NCBI GenBank assembly: GCA_050943535.1
Contig: JBMNPJ010000006.1
Coordinates: forward strand, 124,001-188,000
DNA from: Massiliimalia sp050943535
Lineage (GTDB): Bacteria; Bacillota; Clostridia; Oscillospirales; Ruminococcaceae
Length of the DNA: 64,000 nt
Direction: 5' to 3'
Under the pieces are notes generated by a model. It was not told the DNA's origin. It made no database searches and worked only from the letters and a program-made list of their open reading frames with translations. Below are positions 1 to 7,233 of this stretch, in pieces; within the stretch, counting starts at the first letter, position 1; every line of letters begins with the position of its first letter. The translations under genes were made by a program, and so were the position numbers.

Positions 1-19
1 TGGACAATAGTTGTTTCAT
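1..19 (-). CDS. Start of a gene leaving the left edge
   Basis: Only the first six codons (M-K-Q-L-L-S) are inside the window. The ATG at 19-17 overlaps the TGA stop of the adaptor gene as ATGA, and a strong GAGGAGGAA ribosome binding site lies 7 nt upstream, inside the end of the adaptor gene. This shows translational coupling. An efflux adaptor is normally followed by an ABC ATPase/permease or another transporter subunit, so that is the expected product, but nothing in six codons proves it. Confidence 0.6.
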
Positions 20-1023
20 GAATCTTCCTCCTCACTTTGAGAATAAGGATGAATTCTTTGTCCGCTTTCCTCAATGTCGGACCAGTCTGCGACGACCCAT
101 TGTTCCCGAGTGATTCCGGATAAAACTTCAATTCCTTCTGATAGCTCTTTCCCGGTTTCTACCGTTTGCCGAATTGCTTTTCCCTGATTCAGGCAGTATA
201 CAAATTCTTTTCCCTCTTCGTCCTGTCCCACTGCTTCATAAGGAAGAACTCTGGCGATTTGCGGTTGACCAATTTGGATTTTTCCCTTTACGGAATATCC
301 GGATTTTAACCCCTCCCAATCTGCTAGGGAAACAGTAATGTTGACCACCGTTTCCTGAGTAGTACCAGAAAAAACTGTTTGAGCGGAAGGGGAGATTTCT
401 TTGACAGTGCCGGAATATGAGCTTTCTTTTTGAGCAGGAGCAGTCAGGGAGACAGCCTGTCCCGGCTCAATTTGAGAGGCATATTCTTCTGGTACCTGCA
501 AACAGGCTTCCAGGGTGGTTCCGTTGGAAACAGAGGCAGCGTTTTCAGAAGGATAAAGGAGTACCCCGTTATGCAGGTTTAAAGAAGTGATGGTGCCAGT
601 TTGGTTAGAAATAATAGACTGAGGGATCACAGAACTGACCAGTTTCACATTTTCGGAATCTCCCAGATCTGCCATCACAGACACAGCTTCTTCGGGAAAC
701 AGTTCAGAAAGTTTTAGTATTTGTGCTAGGGCATTTTTGGTTTCTTCATAGTCTACTGTAGCAATTACATCTCCCGCTTCTACATAATCACCGGTTTTTA
801 CAAAAATTTGATCCGGTACAATGGGGTAAGAACAGGTGATCTGAGTTTGCATAGGGTCTGATAAGTATCCGTTTGCTGAAACCGAATCCTGATAATGCAC
901 ATTCCATAAAGAAGTTACCGCTACATCAGGAATCTGATATGCTGCTGCAGCCGGCAGAGAAAGCATGACAGCGCTGATGAAAGCGGTAACAGAACCTAAA
1001 ATCACATATCGTTTCAAAGACAT
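16..1023 (-). CDS. HlyD/MacA-like efflux adaptor (membrane fusion protein)
   Basis: 335-residue exported or membrane-anchored adaptor. The N-terminus (about residues 4-28) is a hydrophobic signal/anchor ending in a run of alanines. Residues 72-92 form the first half of a lipoyl-like hairpin (VKTGDYVEAGDVIATVDYEE), and the segment beginning QTGTITSLNLHNGVLL is its second half. A beta-barrel region follows, ending in a VLPYEAV/VYCLNQGKA membrane-proximal domain. The long coiled-coil hairpin of Gram-negative adaptors is almost absent, as in Gram-positive ABC-linked members. An ATG six codons upstream exists, but GGAAAGGA sits 5 nt before the ATG at 1023, so this start was chosen. The downstream partner starts at 19 with an ATGA overlap. 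Family assignment is good; the cargo is unknown. Confidence 0.75.
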   Translation of the reverse strand: MSLKRYVILGSVTAFISAVMLSLPAAAAYQIPDVAVTSLWNVHYQDSVSANGYLSDPMQTQITCSYPIVPDQIFVKTGDYVEAGDVIATVDYEETKNALAQILKLSELFPEEAVSVMADLGDSENVKLVSSVIPQSIISNQTGTITSLNLHNGVLLYPSENAASVSNGTTLEACLQVPEEYASQIEPGQAVSLTAPAQKESSYSGTVKEISPSAQTVFSGTTQETVVNITVSLADWEGLKSGYSVKGKIQIGQPQIARVLPYEAVGQDEEGKEFVYCLNQGKAIRQTVETGKELSEGIEVLSGITREQWVVADWSDIEESGQRIHPYSQSEEEDS

Positions 1024-1114
1024 TCTTCCTTTCCAAAGCATTACATAGTATAGTGTTTCTAAAATGGAAAGAGATATGTGAAAAAATTTTTTGTTTTACA
1101 TTTTTAGGACGGAT

Positions 1115-2056
1115 TTATTGCGAAGTGGAATGATCGAAGATGGTTTCGATGGTCTTTTCTGCATGTTCGGGGGAGTACAAAAACCGTTCCATATGGCCGC
1201 TGGTTTGGGTGTAATGATACTCCATAAGAGGATAATCTGCCTGAAAGCTGTCAACCAAAATCAGTTTTACTTTCATTTTTTCAGGAATTAAACTTTTGAT
1301 GTATACGCTGGCATGCTGTCCCGGTCGAACATCTTCCCGCAGTTCTGCCAAACCAGCAAGGTTGGGAGTCAATTCCACAAAGATTCCGTAAGGTTCTACA
1401 GAACGGACAATTCCCGCCACGGTTTCTCCGGGAGCAAATAAGCGGGCATTTTCTTCCCAGCTTCCAAGCAGTTCTTTGTGAGTCAAACAGATTTTTCCGT
1501 CCGGGTCAATGGAGCGCACTACACAAAAAATATCCTGCCCTACCCGAAATCGATCCCTGGGATGAGAAATACGGGATACCGAAATAGAATCAATGGGCAG
1601 AAGGGAAACGATGCCGCATCCAATATCAGCAAAACATCCAAAGGATTCCAGATGGGTTACCCGTGCCGGAATCACATCTCCTGGGGTCAAATGCTGCAGA
1701 TAATCATTTCGGCAGTCTTTTTGCAGCTGGCAGCGGTTGAGTACCGCATAGGGAACCCCCTGATCATCCTGCTCAAAGGATGTAATGTAAAAGGCAACGG
1801 GTTTGTTAACCCGGGACAAGATTGCAATATCTTTTACAGTTCCTTCCCGGATTCCTAAAGCACAGTCTTCTCGGGGGATAATGCCTTTCATGCAGCCTAA
1901 ATCTACAATCAGGTTATGATCACCGTCACATAACATGGCTCTGCCTTCTACAGGACAATGTTCCTTCATGGCTTCATAAAGGGTATCCGGTGTTTGCAGA
2001 TAGTATTTATTTTGCTGAGACTGGGAAAGAATTCCTTCGGGTGGATATGTTCGCAT
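1115..2056 (-). CDS. S1-domain RNA-binding protein
   Basis: 313 residues with at least two S1 (OB-fold) domains, at about residues 123-195 (GDVIPARVTHLESFGCFADIG) and 206-268 (GETVAGIVRSVEPYGIFVEL). The region at about 37-110 (GRAMLCDGDHNLIVDLGCMKGIIPRED) looks like a third, divergent S1 domain. This is the layout of short Firmicutes relatives of ribosomal protein S1, which bind single-stranded RNA in the cytoplasm; here it is an independent gene, not fused to IspH or cytidylate kinase. An AGGAGG site lies 9 nt before the ATG. The next minus-strand gene downstream begins at 1023. The precise role (translation, RNA decay or regulation) cannot be told from the sequence. Confidence 0.8.
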   Translation of the reverse strand: MRTYPPEGILSQSQQNKYYLQTPDTLYEAMKEHCPVEGRAMLCDGDHNLIVDLGCMKGIIPREDCALGIREGTVKDIAILSRVNKPVAFYITSFEQDDQGVPYAVLNRCQLQKDCRNDYLQHLTPGDVIPARVTHLESFGCFADIGCGIVSLLPIDSISVSRISHPRDRFRVGQDIFCVVRSIDPDGKICLTHKELLGSWEENARLFAPGETVAGIVRSVEPYGIFVELTPNLAGLAELREDVRPGQHASVYIKSLIPEKMKVKLILVDSFQADYPLMEYHYTQTSGHMERFLYSPEHAEKTIETIFDHSTSQ

Positions 2057-2206
2057 CTTTCAAAACCTCCTATGTTTTGGGGTACAGCAAAAAGGCTGCG
2101 GGCTTGACAGGCGCTGCTGTTTTTGCTTCTATGGCAAATTATATGCAGAAACTGCAAAATCATGCCATCCTTTACACAGTAAGGAATGAATGCGAGATAT
2201 CAATGA

Positions 2207-2246
2207 AAAAGAGCACAGCAAAATCAAAGTTTTACTGTGCTCTTAA
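2207..2246 (-). terminator. Intrinsic terminator of the Cys-rich mini-gene
   Basis: Perfect 10-bp stem AAGAGCACAG/CTGTGCTCTT (2209-2218 with 2235-2244) followed on the minus strand by a T-rich run. It lies between the mini-gene ending at 2421 and the S1 gene starting at 2056, so it would end the upstream transcript. Confidence 0.75.
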
Positions 2247-2311
2247 TTTGTTTATACCCAAAAGAAAACAAACATTGTATCAATGACACGGGTGTTATCC
2301 GTTGCTTCGCT

Positions 2312-2353
2312 GACTAAGGGGTTCACACTCCTTAGAACCCGAAGGGGCTTCGC
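2312..2353. repeat. Hairpin-rich sequence resembling 51164-51205
   Basis: GACTAAGGGGTTCACACTCC and the following bases fold into small hairpins (CTAAGG..CCTTAG; GGGTTC..GAACCC). By eye roughly three quarters of the bases match a segment just after the alpha-galactosidase stop at 51164. It may be a degraded dispersed element; no coding signal is seen. Confidence 0.3.
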
Positions 2354-2420
2354 CAGTATCCTGCGAGGAAAACGAAAAGTTTAATGTGTATGACCAAATT
2401 GATAGAATACGAACATCGTG

Positions 2421-2606
2421 TCAATGGGTGCGGGCACTGCCCGCCGCAGGCGGCTTTGAAATAGTAGGGGGATTGTCAGGGTTTCGCTTTTGGTAATAAC
2501 AGCATCCATCAACAGGATAAGGATTAATATGCATCATAGACTGCTGTAGATGACAAAAACCATCTTGCTGGTGGATACAGCTTTTTTCACATTCGATCAG
2601 ATTCAA
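2421..2606 (-). CDS. Cys-rich small protein (clostridial CxxxC...C...CCYY type)
   Basis: 61-residue product if translation starts at the TTG at 2606, which has AAAGGACGG 9 nt upstream; an ATG-started reading from 2684 has no comparable site. The Cys pattern IECEKSCIHQQDGFCHL ... DGCCYYQ resembles short Clostridia proteins with C-x3-C-x6-C and a C-terminal C(A/C)YF motif. Databases often misname these as hydroxymyristoyl-ACP dehydratase; they are probable small metal-binding proteins of unknown function. The last ten or so codons read into a GC-rich palindromic repeat, so the natural C-terminus may have been replaced by repeat sequence. The gene has its own terminator at 2207-2246. Confidence 0.5.
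   Translation of the reverse strand: MNLIECEKSCIHQQDGFCHLQQSMMHINPYPVDGCCYYQKRNPDNPPTISKPPAAGSARTH
2424..2455. repeat. GC-rich palindromic dispersed repeat, copy 1 (short form)
   Basis: Contains ATGGGTGCGG followed at once by the palindrome GCGGGCAYTGCCCGC (2430-2444, Y = C). The same palindrome occurs at 28320-28334 and, read on the other strand there, is also preceded by TTGGGTGCGG, but with about 30 extra bases between the two motifs. The GC content is far above that of the flanking DNA. Confidence 0.5.
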
Positions 2607-2720
2607 GGGAAAAACCGTCCTTTCTGATTTTTGTATTGTCAGTGACAGTATCCCCATTTTTTCAATATTTACTCTAGGAGTCAATATTTTACTCCGTGAG
2701 TCAATGTTTACTCTGTCAGA

Positions 2721-3770
2721 TTAAACAAGAGTAATATCACTGCTTTTGCGGAATACCGGCTGTGCGGTAAGACGAACTAGCTCAAAAGGACGGTCAGGAT
2801 GCTCTATCCTCCACAGAAGTTGTTCTGCCGCACGCATCCCCAGTTCCATTTTTGGAATATGGACTGTAGTAAGTCCCGCAATTTCTGATTCGCTGATATT
2901 GTCAAATCCACAGACAGCGGTGTCCTCTGGAATGTGGATTCCTTTTTCCTGCAAATACTGCATCACCATGATTGCAGTGGAATCATTGGCACAGACAAAA
3001 GCAGTGGGAAAATGGTCCATTCGATCCAGTAAAGGCAAAATATCATCTGCGGCAAAAACGGGTTTGCTTTTACAGATGGCGCAGAAATTTTGATCAACAG
3101 GGATAGAATGCCGCTTCATAGCAGCCCGGAATCCTTCCCATCGTTCCCGAAAACTGAGACATCCGTCAATTCTTCCTGCGTAACCGATTTTTCGGTGTCC
3201 TTGGCTGATGAGGCGAGAGGTCATATTCAGTACTGGTTCAAAATTTTGTGTCAGTACAGCATCTGCCAGCAAACCGTCCCGTTCATAATGGTAGGTGGTG
3301 TCAATAGAAATCATGGGCACGCCGATTTTTTGCAGCTGCTTCATGTGGCTTCTGGTGAATCTTCCCAAAAGAATCATCCCGTCCAGACTGCCCTGATTCA
3401 AATTGGAAGGATAAGAGCAGGTACTGTCATTGGAGATGGAGACAAAGCAGAGTTTTAAATCGTATCCTTTTTGTGTGAGAATACTGCCAATTCCCCCAAT
3501 AATGGGAGCCCAATAAGAGTCTGAAGAACAGTTTAAATAGGTAACCAGACCAATGGATTTGTGAGCGGATAATATAGGGGAAGCAGGGGATTCCTGCAGA
3601 AATTCCCGGTTTTCCCGGGAAATTTTAGGGTATCCTAACTCGATTGCCTTAGAAAGAACAATCCGCTTTGTTTTATCAGTAATATTTCCTGTGCCATTGA
3701 GTGCCTTTGACACAGTGATCCGTGAGAATCCCAGTGCATCAGCAATATCCTGCTGGGTAATTTTTTTCAT
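2721..3770 (-). CDS. LacI-family transcriptional regulator
   Basis: 349 residues. Residues 3-22 are a classical LacI helix-turn-helix (ITQQDIADALGFSRITVSKA) with hinge helix, and the rest is a periplasmic-binding-protein-like effector domain (IGLVTYLNCSSDSYWAPIIGGI ... AFVCANDSTAIMVMQYLQEKG ... CGFDNISESEIAGLTTVHI). These proteins bind palindromic operators with a central CG and usually respond to a sugar. The ATG at 3770 was chosen because AAAGGG lies 8 nt upstream and the protein then begins directly with the HTH. No sugar gene is adjacent, so it acts on itself or in trans; a perfect cre/LacI-type site lies at 40196-40209. Confidence 0.9.
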   Translation of the reverse strand: MKKITQQDIADALGFSRITVSKALNGTGNITDKTKRIVLSKAIELGYPKISRENREFLQESPASPILSAHKSIGLVTYLNCSSDSYWAPIIGGIGSILTQKGYDLKLCFVSISNDSTCSYPSNLNQGSLDGMILLGRFTRSHMKQLQKIGVPMISIDTTYHYERDGLLADAVLTQNFEPVLNMTSRLISQGHRKIGYAGRIDGCLSFRERWEGFRAAMKRHSIPVDQNFCAICKSKPVFAADDILPLLDRMDHFPTAFVCANDSTAIMVMQYLQEKGIHIPEDTAVCGFDNISESEIAGLTTVHIPKMELGMRAAEQLLWRIEHPDRPFELVRLTAQPVFRKSSDITLV

Positions 3771-3911
3771 AATCTCGACCCTTTGCCTGCAGGAATTCCA
3801 CAAGCTTTGCATCTTTATGGATAAGCCAGGTTTCCTGCAAAAAATTCACTGATTCTGTAAAAGAAATAGTTATCATTATCATAGCAAAAGGCATATGAAA
3901 AAGCAAGGGGA

Positions 3912-4310
3912 TTACATGATTTCACGGCCTCCCATACTGCGCAGACGGGCGCTGATTGCCTGGATTTCATCCTCCCGAGCTTTGATAATCAGCCGGCTTT
4001 CTGTGGAATCCTGGATTTCGGGATGGTCATGGCTGGGCGCATTTTCGGGCTGGGAATCCATATGATACATGATGGGAGCGGCGGCAATGCCTCCGGAAAC
4101 AGGGTAACTTCCTGCAGGAGAAACAACTCCGGCAAAGTTGGCACCAATGGAATCTGTGAACTGGTGATCGGAAGAGGTGTTTCCTGTGTGAGGAAAGTTT
4201 TGATATTTGATGGTAATGGCTTTAATGCCTTCAAAATTATTTTTAATAGTTTTGGCGGCTAATTCTGCCAAATCGATGGTATCAAAGGTAGCAGTAATTG
4301 TTTTAGACAT
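3912..4310 (-). CDS. Small glycine-rich hypothetical protein, possible stress protein
   Basis: 132 residues starting at ATG 4310, which has AGGAGG 8 nt upstream (a longer reading from 4376 lacks one). The N-terminal 30 residues (TITATFDTIDLAELAAKTIK) and C-terminal 30 (RLIIKAREDEIQAISARLRSMGG) look like two halves of a small alpha/beta fold of the kind seen in short 'general stress protein' domains. Between them is a Gly/Pro/His-rich linker (SPAGSYPVSGGIAAAPIMYH ... PSHDHPEIQDS). No membrane segment. Function unknown; the stress-protein comparison is an impression only. Confidence 0.6.
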   Translation of the reverse strand: MSKTITATFDTIDLAELAAKTIKNNFEGIKAITIKYQNFPHTGNTSSDHQFTDSIGANFAGVVSPAGSYPVSGGIAAAPIMYHMDSQPENAPSHDHPEIQDSTESRLIIKAREDEIQAISARLRSMGGREIM

Positions 4311-4411
4311 ATTGATATCCTCCTGAAAAGACGTTTTATTTTTAGTTTTCTCGGGAGGATAGGGAATATACAACAAATATTTTGTGAAAGAGATAAAGAC
4401 AGTAAGGGCTT

Positions 4412-5524
4412 TTATATGAGTTCAATTGATTTTAAATAGGCACCTTCGTCTGGAAAATATTCTGGGGCAGATACGAATTTTCTGGAAACAAGTTCATTGT
4501 TTAGTAATCCGAAAGCAATATGGTATAATTCATTTGCGACTTCTGATAATGAAACGCCATGCCTACTGCATGTTAATTGCTGAATTCTTTTAGAAGTGAG
4601 TAATGCTGTTTTAAAATCTTCAAATAGAGTATTTTCAATAATATTTTCTATTTTTTCAATTATGGGTTGATCTTCTTTACTGTAAATGGGTACACAAATG
4701 TTATTGTCGTTAACATATCTGAAAAAAGAAAACAGTTGATGATACTTTTCCTGACATTGTTTTGTTTCTTTTAAGTTCTTAAGTTCTAAAAATAGAGTGT
4801 TTTTAGGAATATCTTTTTTAATAGAATTCCAAATTTGTAAGATGGGAATCATTTCATTTGTCATGTAATTATTTTGCATCATTGTGATGAAGCGATAAAA
4901 GTCTTTTCGATTTCCATTTGCATCGCCAAACGATTGAAAGATGCAAGGTCCGTTTTGATAGCGATTATAGGAACATAACAGTTTTTTCGAAAAATTTTCT
5001 AATAGCTTACAATCTTCATAAATTGTTATAATATAATCTAACCCAGATGGCTGTAGTTTTGAGGTTTTTACAATCTGTTTTAAACTTAAGTATTCAAAAA
5101 ACAGTCCATCGAAAATAGTACCACACAAAATGTGATATAAATTTATAGCAGGATCAAAGCCATTATTGATTTTTTTAATCCAATAATAAATTTGCTTTTT
5201 TATATTTTCTAATTTATCTGCTGCGTGAGAGGCAAAGTAGGAAAAATGTTCAGAAATTAAAGGGTAGTCTTCTTCTATAAGTACTGTACAGTTTAACAAT
5301 AGACTACTATTTTCTTTCCTTAAAACTCCAATTTTAATTAATGTTTCAATAATTTCATTAGAATATCCGTATGCTATATCATCGTAATTACAGGTGTGTG
5401 GAGCCATGCATACTATATCTGAAATGATTGGATCAATCTGTGCTGTTAGCCATTTTCTAGGATTATAATCATTTTCAGTGGCATCGTTTAAATTTTCGTA
5501 AAGGTAGTATAAAAAATGTTTCAT
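4412..5524 (-). CDS. Orphan hypothetical protein, AT-rich gene
   Basis: 370 residues starting at ATG 5524, with GAGGT 7-8 nt upstream. It is not recognised. The composition is rich in Asn, Ile, Lys, Tyr and Leu and predicted largely helical, with no signal peptide or clear membrane span. The C-terminus (FEDFKTALLTSKRIQQLTCSRHGVSLSEVANELYHIAFGLL) has an all-helical look. The gene is visibly more AT-rich and uses more A/T-ending codons than its neighbours, suggesting recent acquisition. It stands alone, with promoter-like AT-rich DNA upstream and another gene 100 bp downstream on the same strand. Confidence 0.6.
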   Translation of the reverse strand: MKHFLYYLYENLNDATENDYNPRKWLTAQIDPIISDIVCMAPHTCNYDDIAYGYSNEIIETLIKIGVLRKENSSLLLNCTVLIEEDYPLISEHFSYFASHAADKLENIKKQIYYWIKKINNGFDPAINLYHILCGTIFDGLFFEYLSLKQIVKTSKLQPSGLDYIITIYEDCKLLENFSKKLLCSYNRYQNGPCIFQSFGDANGNRKDFYRFITMMQNNYMTNEMIPILQIWNSIKKDIPKNTLFLELKNLKETKQCQEKYHQLFSFFRYVNDNNICVPIYSKEDQPIIEKIENIIENTLFEDFKTALLTSKRIQQLTCSRHGVSLSEVANELYHIAFGLLNNELVSRKFVSAPEYFPDEGAYLKSIELI

Positions 5525-5705
5525 GGTATAGTACCTCATAAAATTGATGTTTTCAAAATATACAGGATAGCGTTAAATTATTTTTATTATAAAATATAAA
5601 ATCCGTATTTGCAAAGTTTTGATAATGTTAATATTGAGCTATTTAAACAGAAAAAGATTTATGGTATTTTATCGATTTTGATCAGCAATTTGTAATAAAA
5701 AGTAT

Positions 5706-5735
5706 TTGCCTTTTTCACAATAATAATGGTATAAT
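5706..5735 (+). promoter_or_regulatory. Promoter for the DUF951-prfA unit
   Basis: TTGCCT at 5706-5711 and TATAAT at 5730-5735, 18 bp apart, about 80 bp before the DUF951 start. The -10 is perfect and the -35 acceptable. Confidence 0.5.
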
Positions 5736-5814
5736 AATAGCTTGACAGGGAATGGGAAATAGATTAGAAAAAGCTTCCTGTTCTCCAGAAATCAGGGAAA
5801 GGCGGTAATATGAG

Positions 5815-5994
5815 ATGGATGTACGAGTAGGAGACCGGCTCAAAATGAAGAAGCCGCATCCCTGCGGCAATGACTATTTTGAGGTGCTGCGCATCGGGAT
5901 GGATTTTAAAATCCGCTGTACCAAATGCGGTCGGGAAGTGATGGTTCCCAGAGCCAAAGTGGAAAAAAACATCAAGGAAATTATTCGGGAATAA
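5815..5994 (+). CDS. DUF951 family protein
   Basis: 59-residue protein, MDVRVGDRLKMKKPHPCG..., with the family hallmarks KKPHPCG, a CTKCGR knuckle (C35, C38) and a VMVPR segment. DUF951 proteins are small nucleic-acid-binding-like proteins found across Firmicutes; the role is unknown. AAAGGCGG lies about 9 nt upstream of the ATG. prfA follows 61 bp downstream on the same strand. Confidence 0.9.
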   Translation: MDVRVGDRLKMKKPHPCGNDYFEVLRIGMDFKIRCTKCGREVMVPRAKVEKNIKEIIRE

Positions 5995-6055
5995 TTTTGC
6001 GGAATTTTTGCATTTTAAGATAGAAAGATAGCAGATAGAAGGAAAACGGAAAAAC

Positions 6056-7138
6056 ATGTTTGAAAATTTGAAATTAACCGAAAACCGATATGAGGAAATT
6101 AATCAGAAACTGATGGACCCTGTTGTAATCAGCGATAATATCCAGTATCGGGATTTGATGAAAGAATATAAAAATTTAACCCCTCTGGTAGAAAAGTACC
6201 GGGAGTATGTGCGCTGCTGCCAGGCATTTGATGAGGCCCGGGAACTGCTGGAAGAAGGGGGACTGGACAAAGACTTTCGGGAAGTGGTTCAGGAGGAATA
6301 TGAACAGGAAAAACAGAATATGTCTGTTTTGGAAGAAGAATTAAAAATTCTGCTGCTGCCCAAAGATCCCAATGATGATAAAAACGTCATTATGGAAATC
6401 CGCGGAGGTGCGGGCGGAGAAGAAGCGGCTTTGTTTGCTCATTCTTTGTTTCGCATGTACTCCATGTATGCGGAGAAAAAAGGATGGAAAATTGAGGTAC
6501 TCAATCTCAATGAAACCGAATTGGGCGGCGTAAAAGAGATCAGTTTTATGATTGAAGGCGAAGGCGCTTATTCCCGCTTAAAGTTTGAAAGCGGCGTTCA
6601 CCGAGTGCAGCGGGTGCCAGAGACAGAATCTCAGGGCAGAGTGCATACTTCCACTGTTACGGTGGCGGTACTTCCAGAAGTGGATGATGTGGAAGTGGAA
6701 ATCAATCCTGCGGATTTGCAGATTGATACCTTCCGCGCAAGCGGTGCCGGCGGACAGCACATCAATAAAACCGAAAGTGCCATCCGTATTACCCATCTGC
6801 CCACTGGTTTGGTTGTAGAATGTCAGGATGAACGCAGCCAGTATAAAAATAAAGATAAAGCAATGAAGGTACTGCGCTCTCGTCTGTATGAGGAAGAACA
6901 GCGCAAACAGACCGATCAGATCGCTTCAGAACGGCGTGCGCAGGTAGGAACTGGCGACCGTTCCGAGCGGATTCGAACCTATAACTATCCTCAGGGACGT
7001 TTGACCGATCACCGGATTGGGTTGACTTTGTACCATCTGGAAGAAAATTTAAACGGGAATTTGGATGAGGTAATTGATGCTTTGGTGACAGCGGATCAGG
7101 CACTGAAATTGGCGGCTCAGTCCGGTCAGCAGGAGTAA
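6056..7138 (+). CDS. prfA: Peptide chain release factor 1
   Basis: 360 residues, normal length. It decodes UAA and UAG stop codons and triggers peptidyl-tRNA hydrolysis on the ribosome. The universal GGQ motif is at residues 232-234 (RASGAGGQHINKTESA), and PETESQGRVHTSTVTVAV and SGVHRVQRVP are typical of RF1. The RF1 codon-recognition loop lies upstream of GGQ. The usual Firmicutes partner prmC, which methylates the GGQ glutamine, is not next to it; the next gene is the TsaC-CoaE fusion about 95 bp downstream. Confidence 0.97.
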   Translation: MFENLKLTENRYEEINQKLMDPVVISDNIQYRDLMKEYKNLTPLVEKYREYVRCCQAFDEARELLEEGGLDKDFREVVQEEYEQEKQNMSVLEEELKILLLPKDPNDDKNVIMEIRGGAGGEEAALFAHSLFRMYSMYAEKKGWKIEVLNLNETELGGVKEISFMIEGEGAYSRLKFESGVHRVQRVPETESQGRVHTSTVTVAVLPEVDDVEVEINPADLQIDTFRASGAGGQHINKTESAIRITHLPTGLVVECQDERSQYKNKDKAMKVLRSRLYEEEQRKQTDQIASERRAQVGTGDRSERIRTYNYPQGRLTDHRIGLTLYHLEENLNGNLDEVIDALVTADQALKLAAQSGQQE

Positions 7139-7233
7139 AAGAAGAATATTTTCGAGTTTTTGTTGTAAACAAAAACTTGTGGGGGATATGGGCAGTGTGT
7201 TTTTGCCGCTGCCTGTAAAGAAAGGTGATTAGC

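Noticed and set aside
3930..4310. Small glycine-rich protein as a pilin or secreted antimicrobial peptide
   Set aside because: It has no signal peptide, no leader motif and no export or modification genes beside it.
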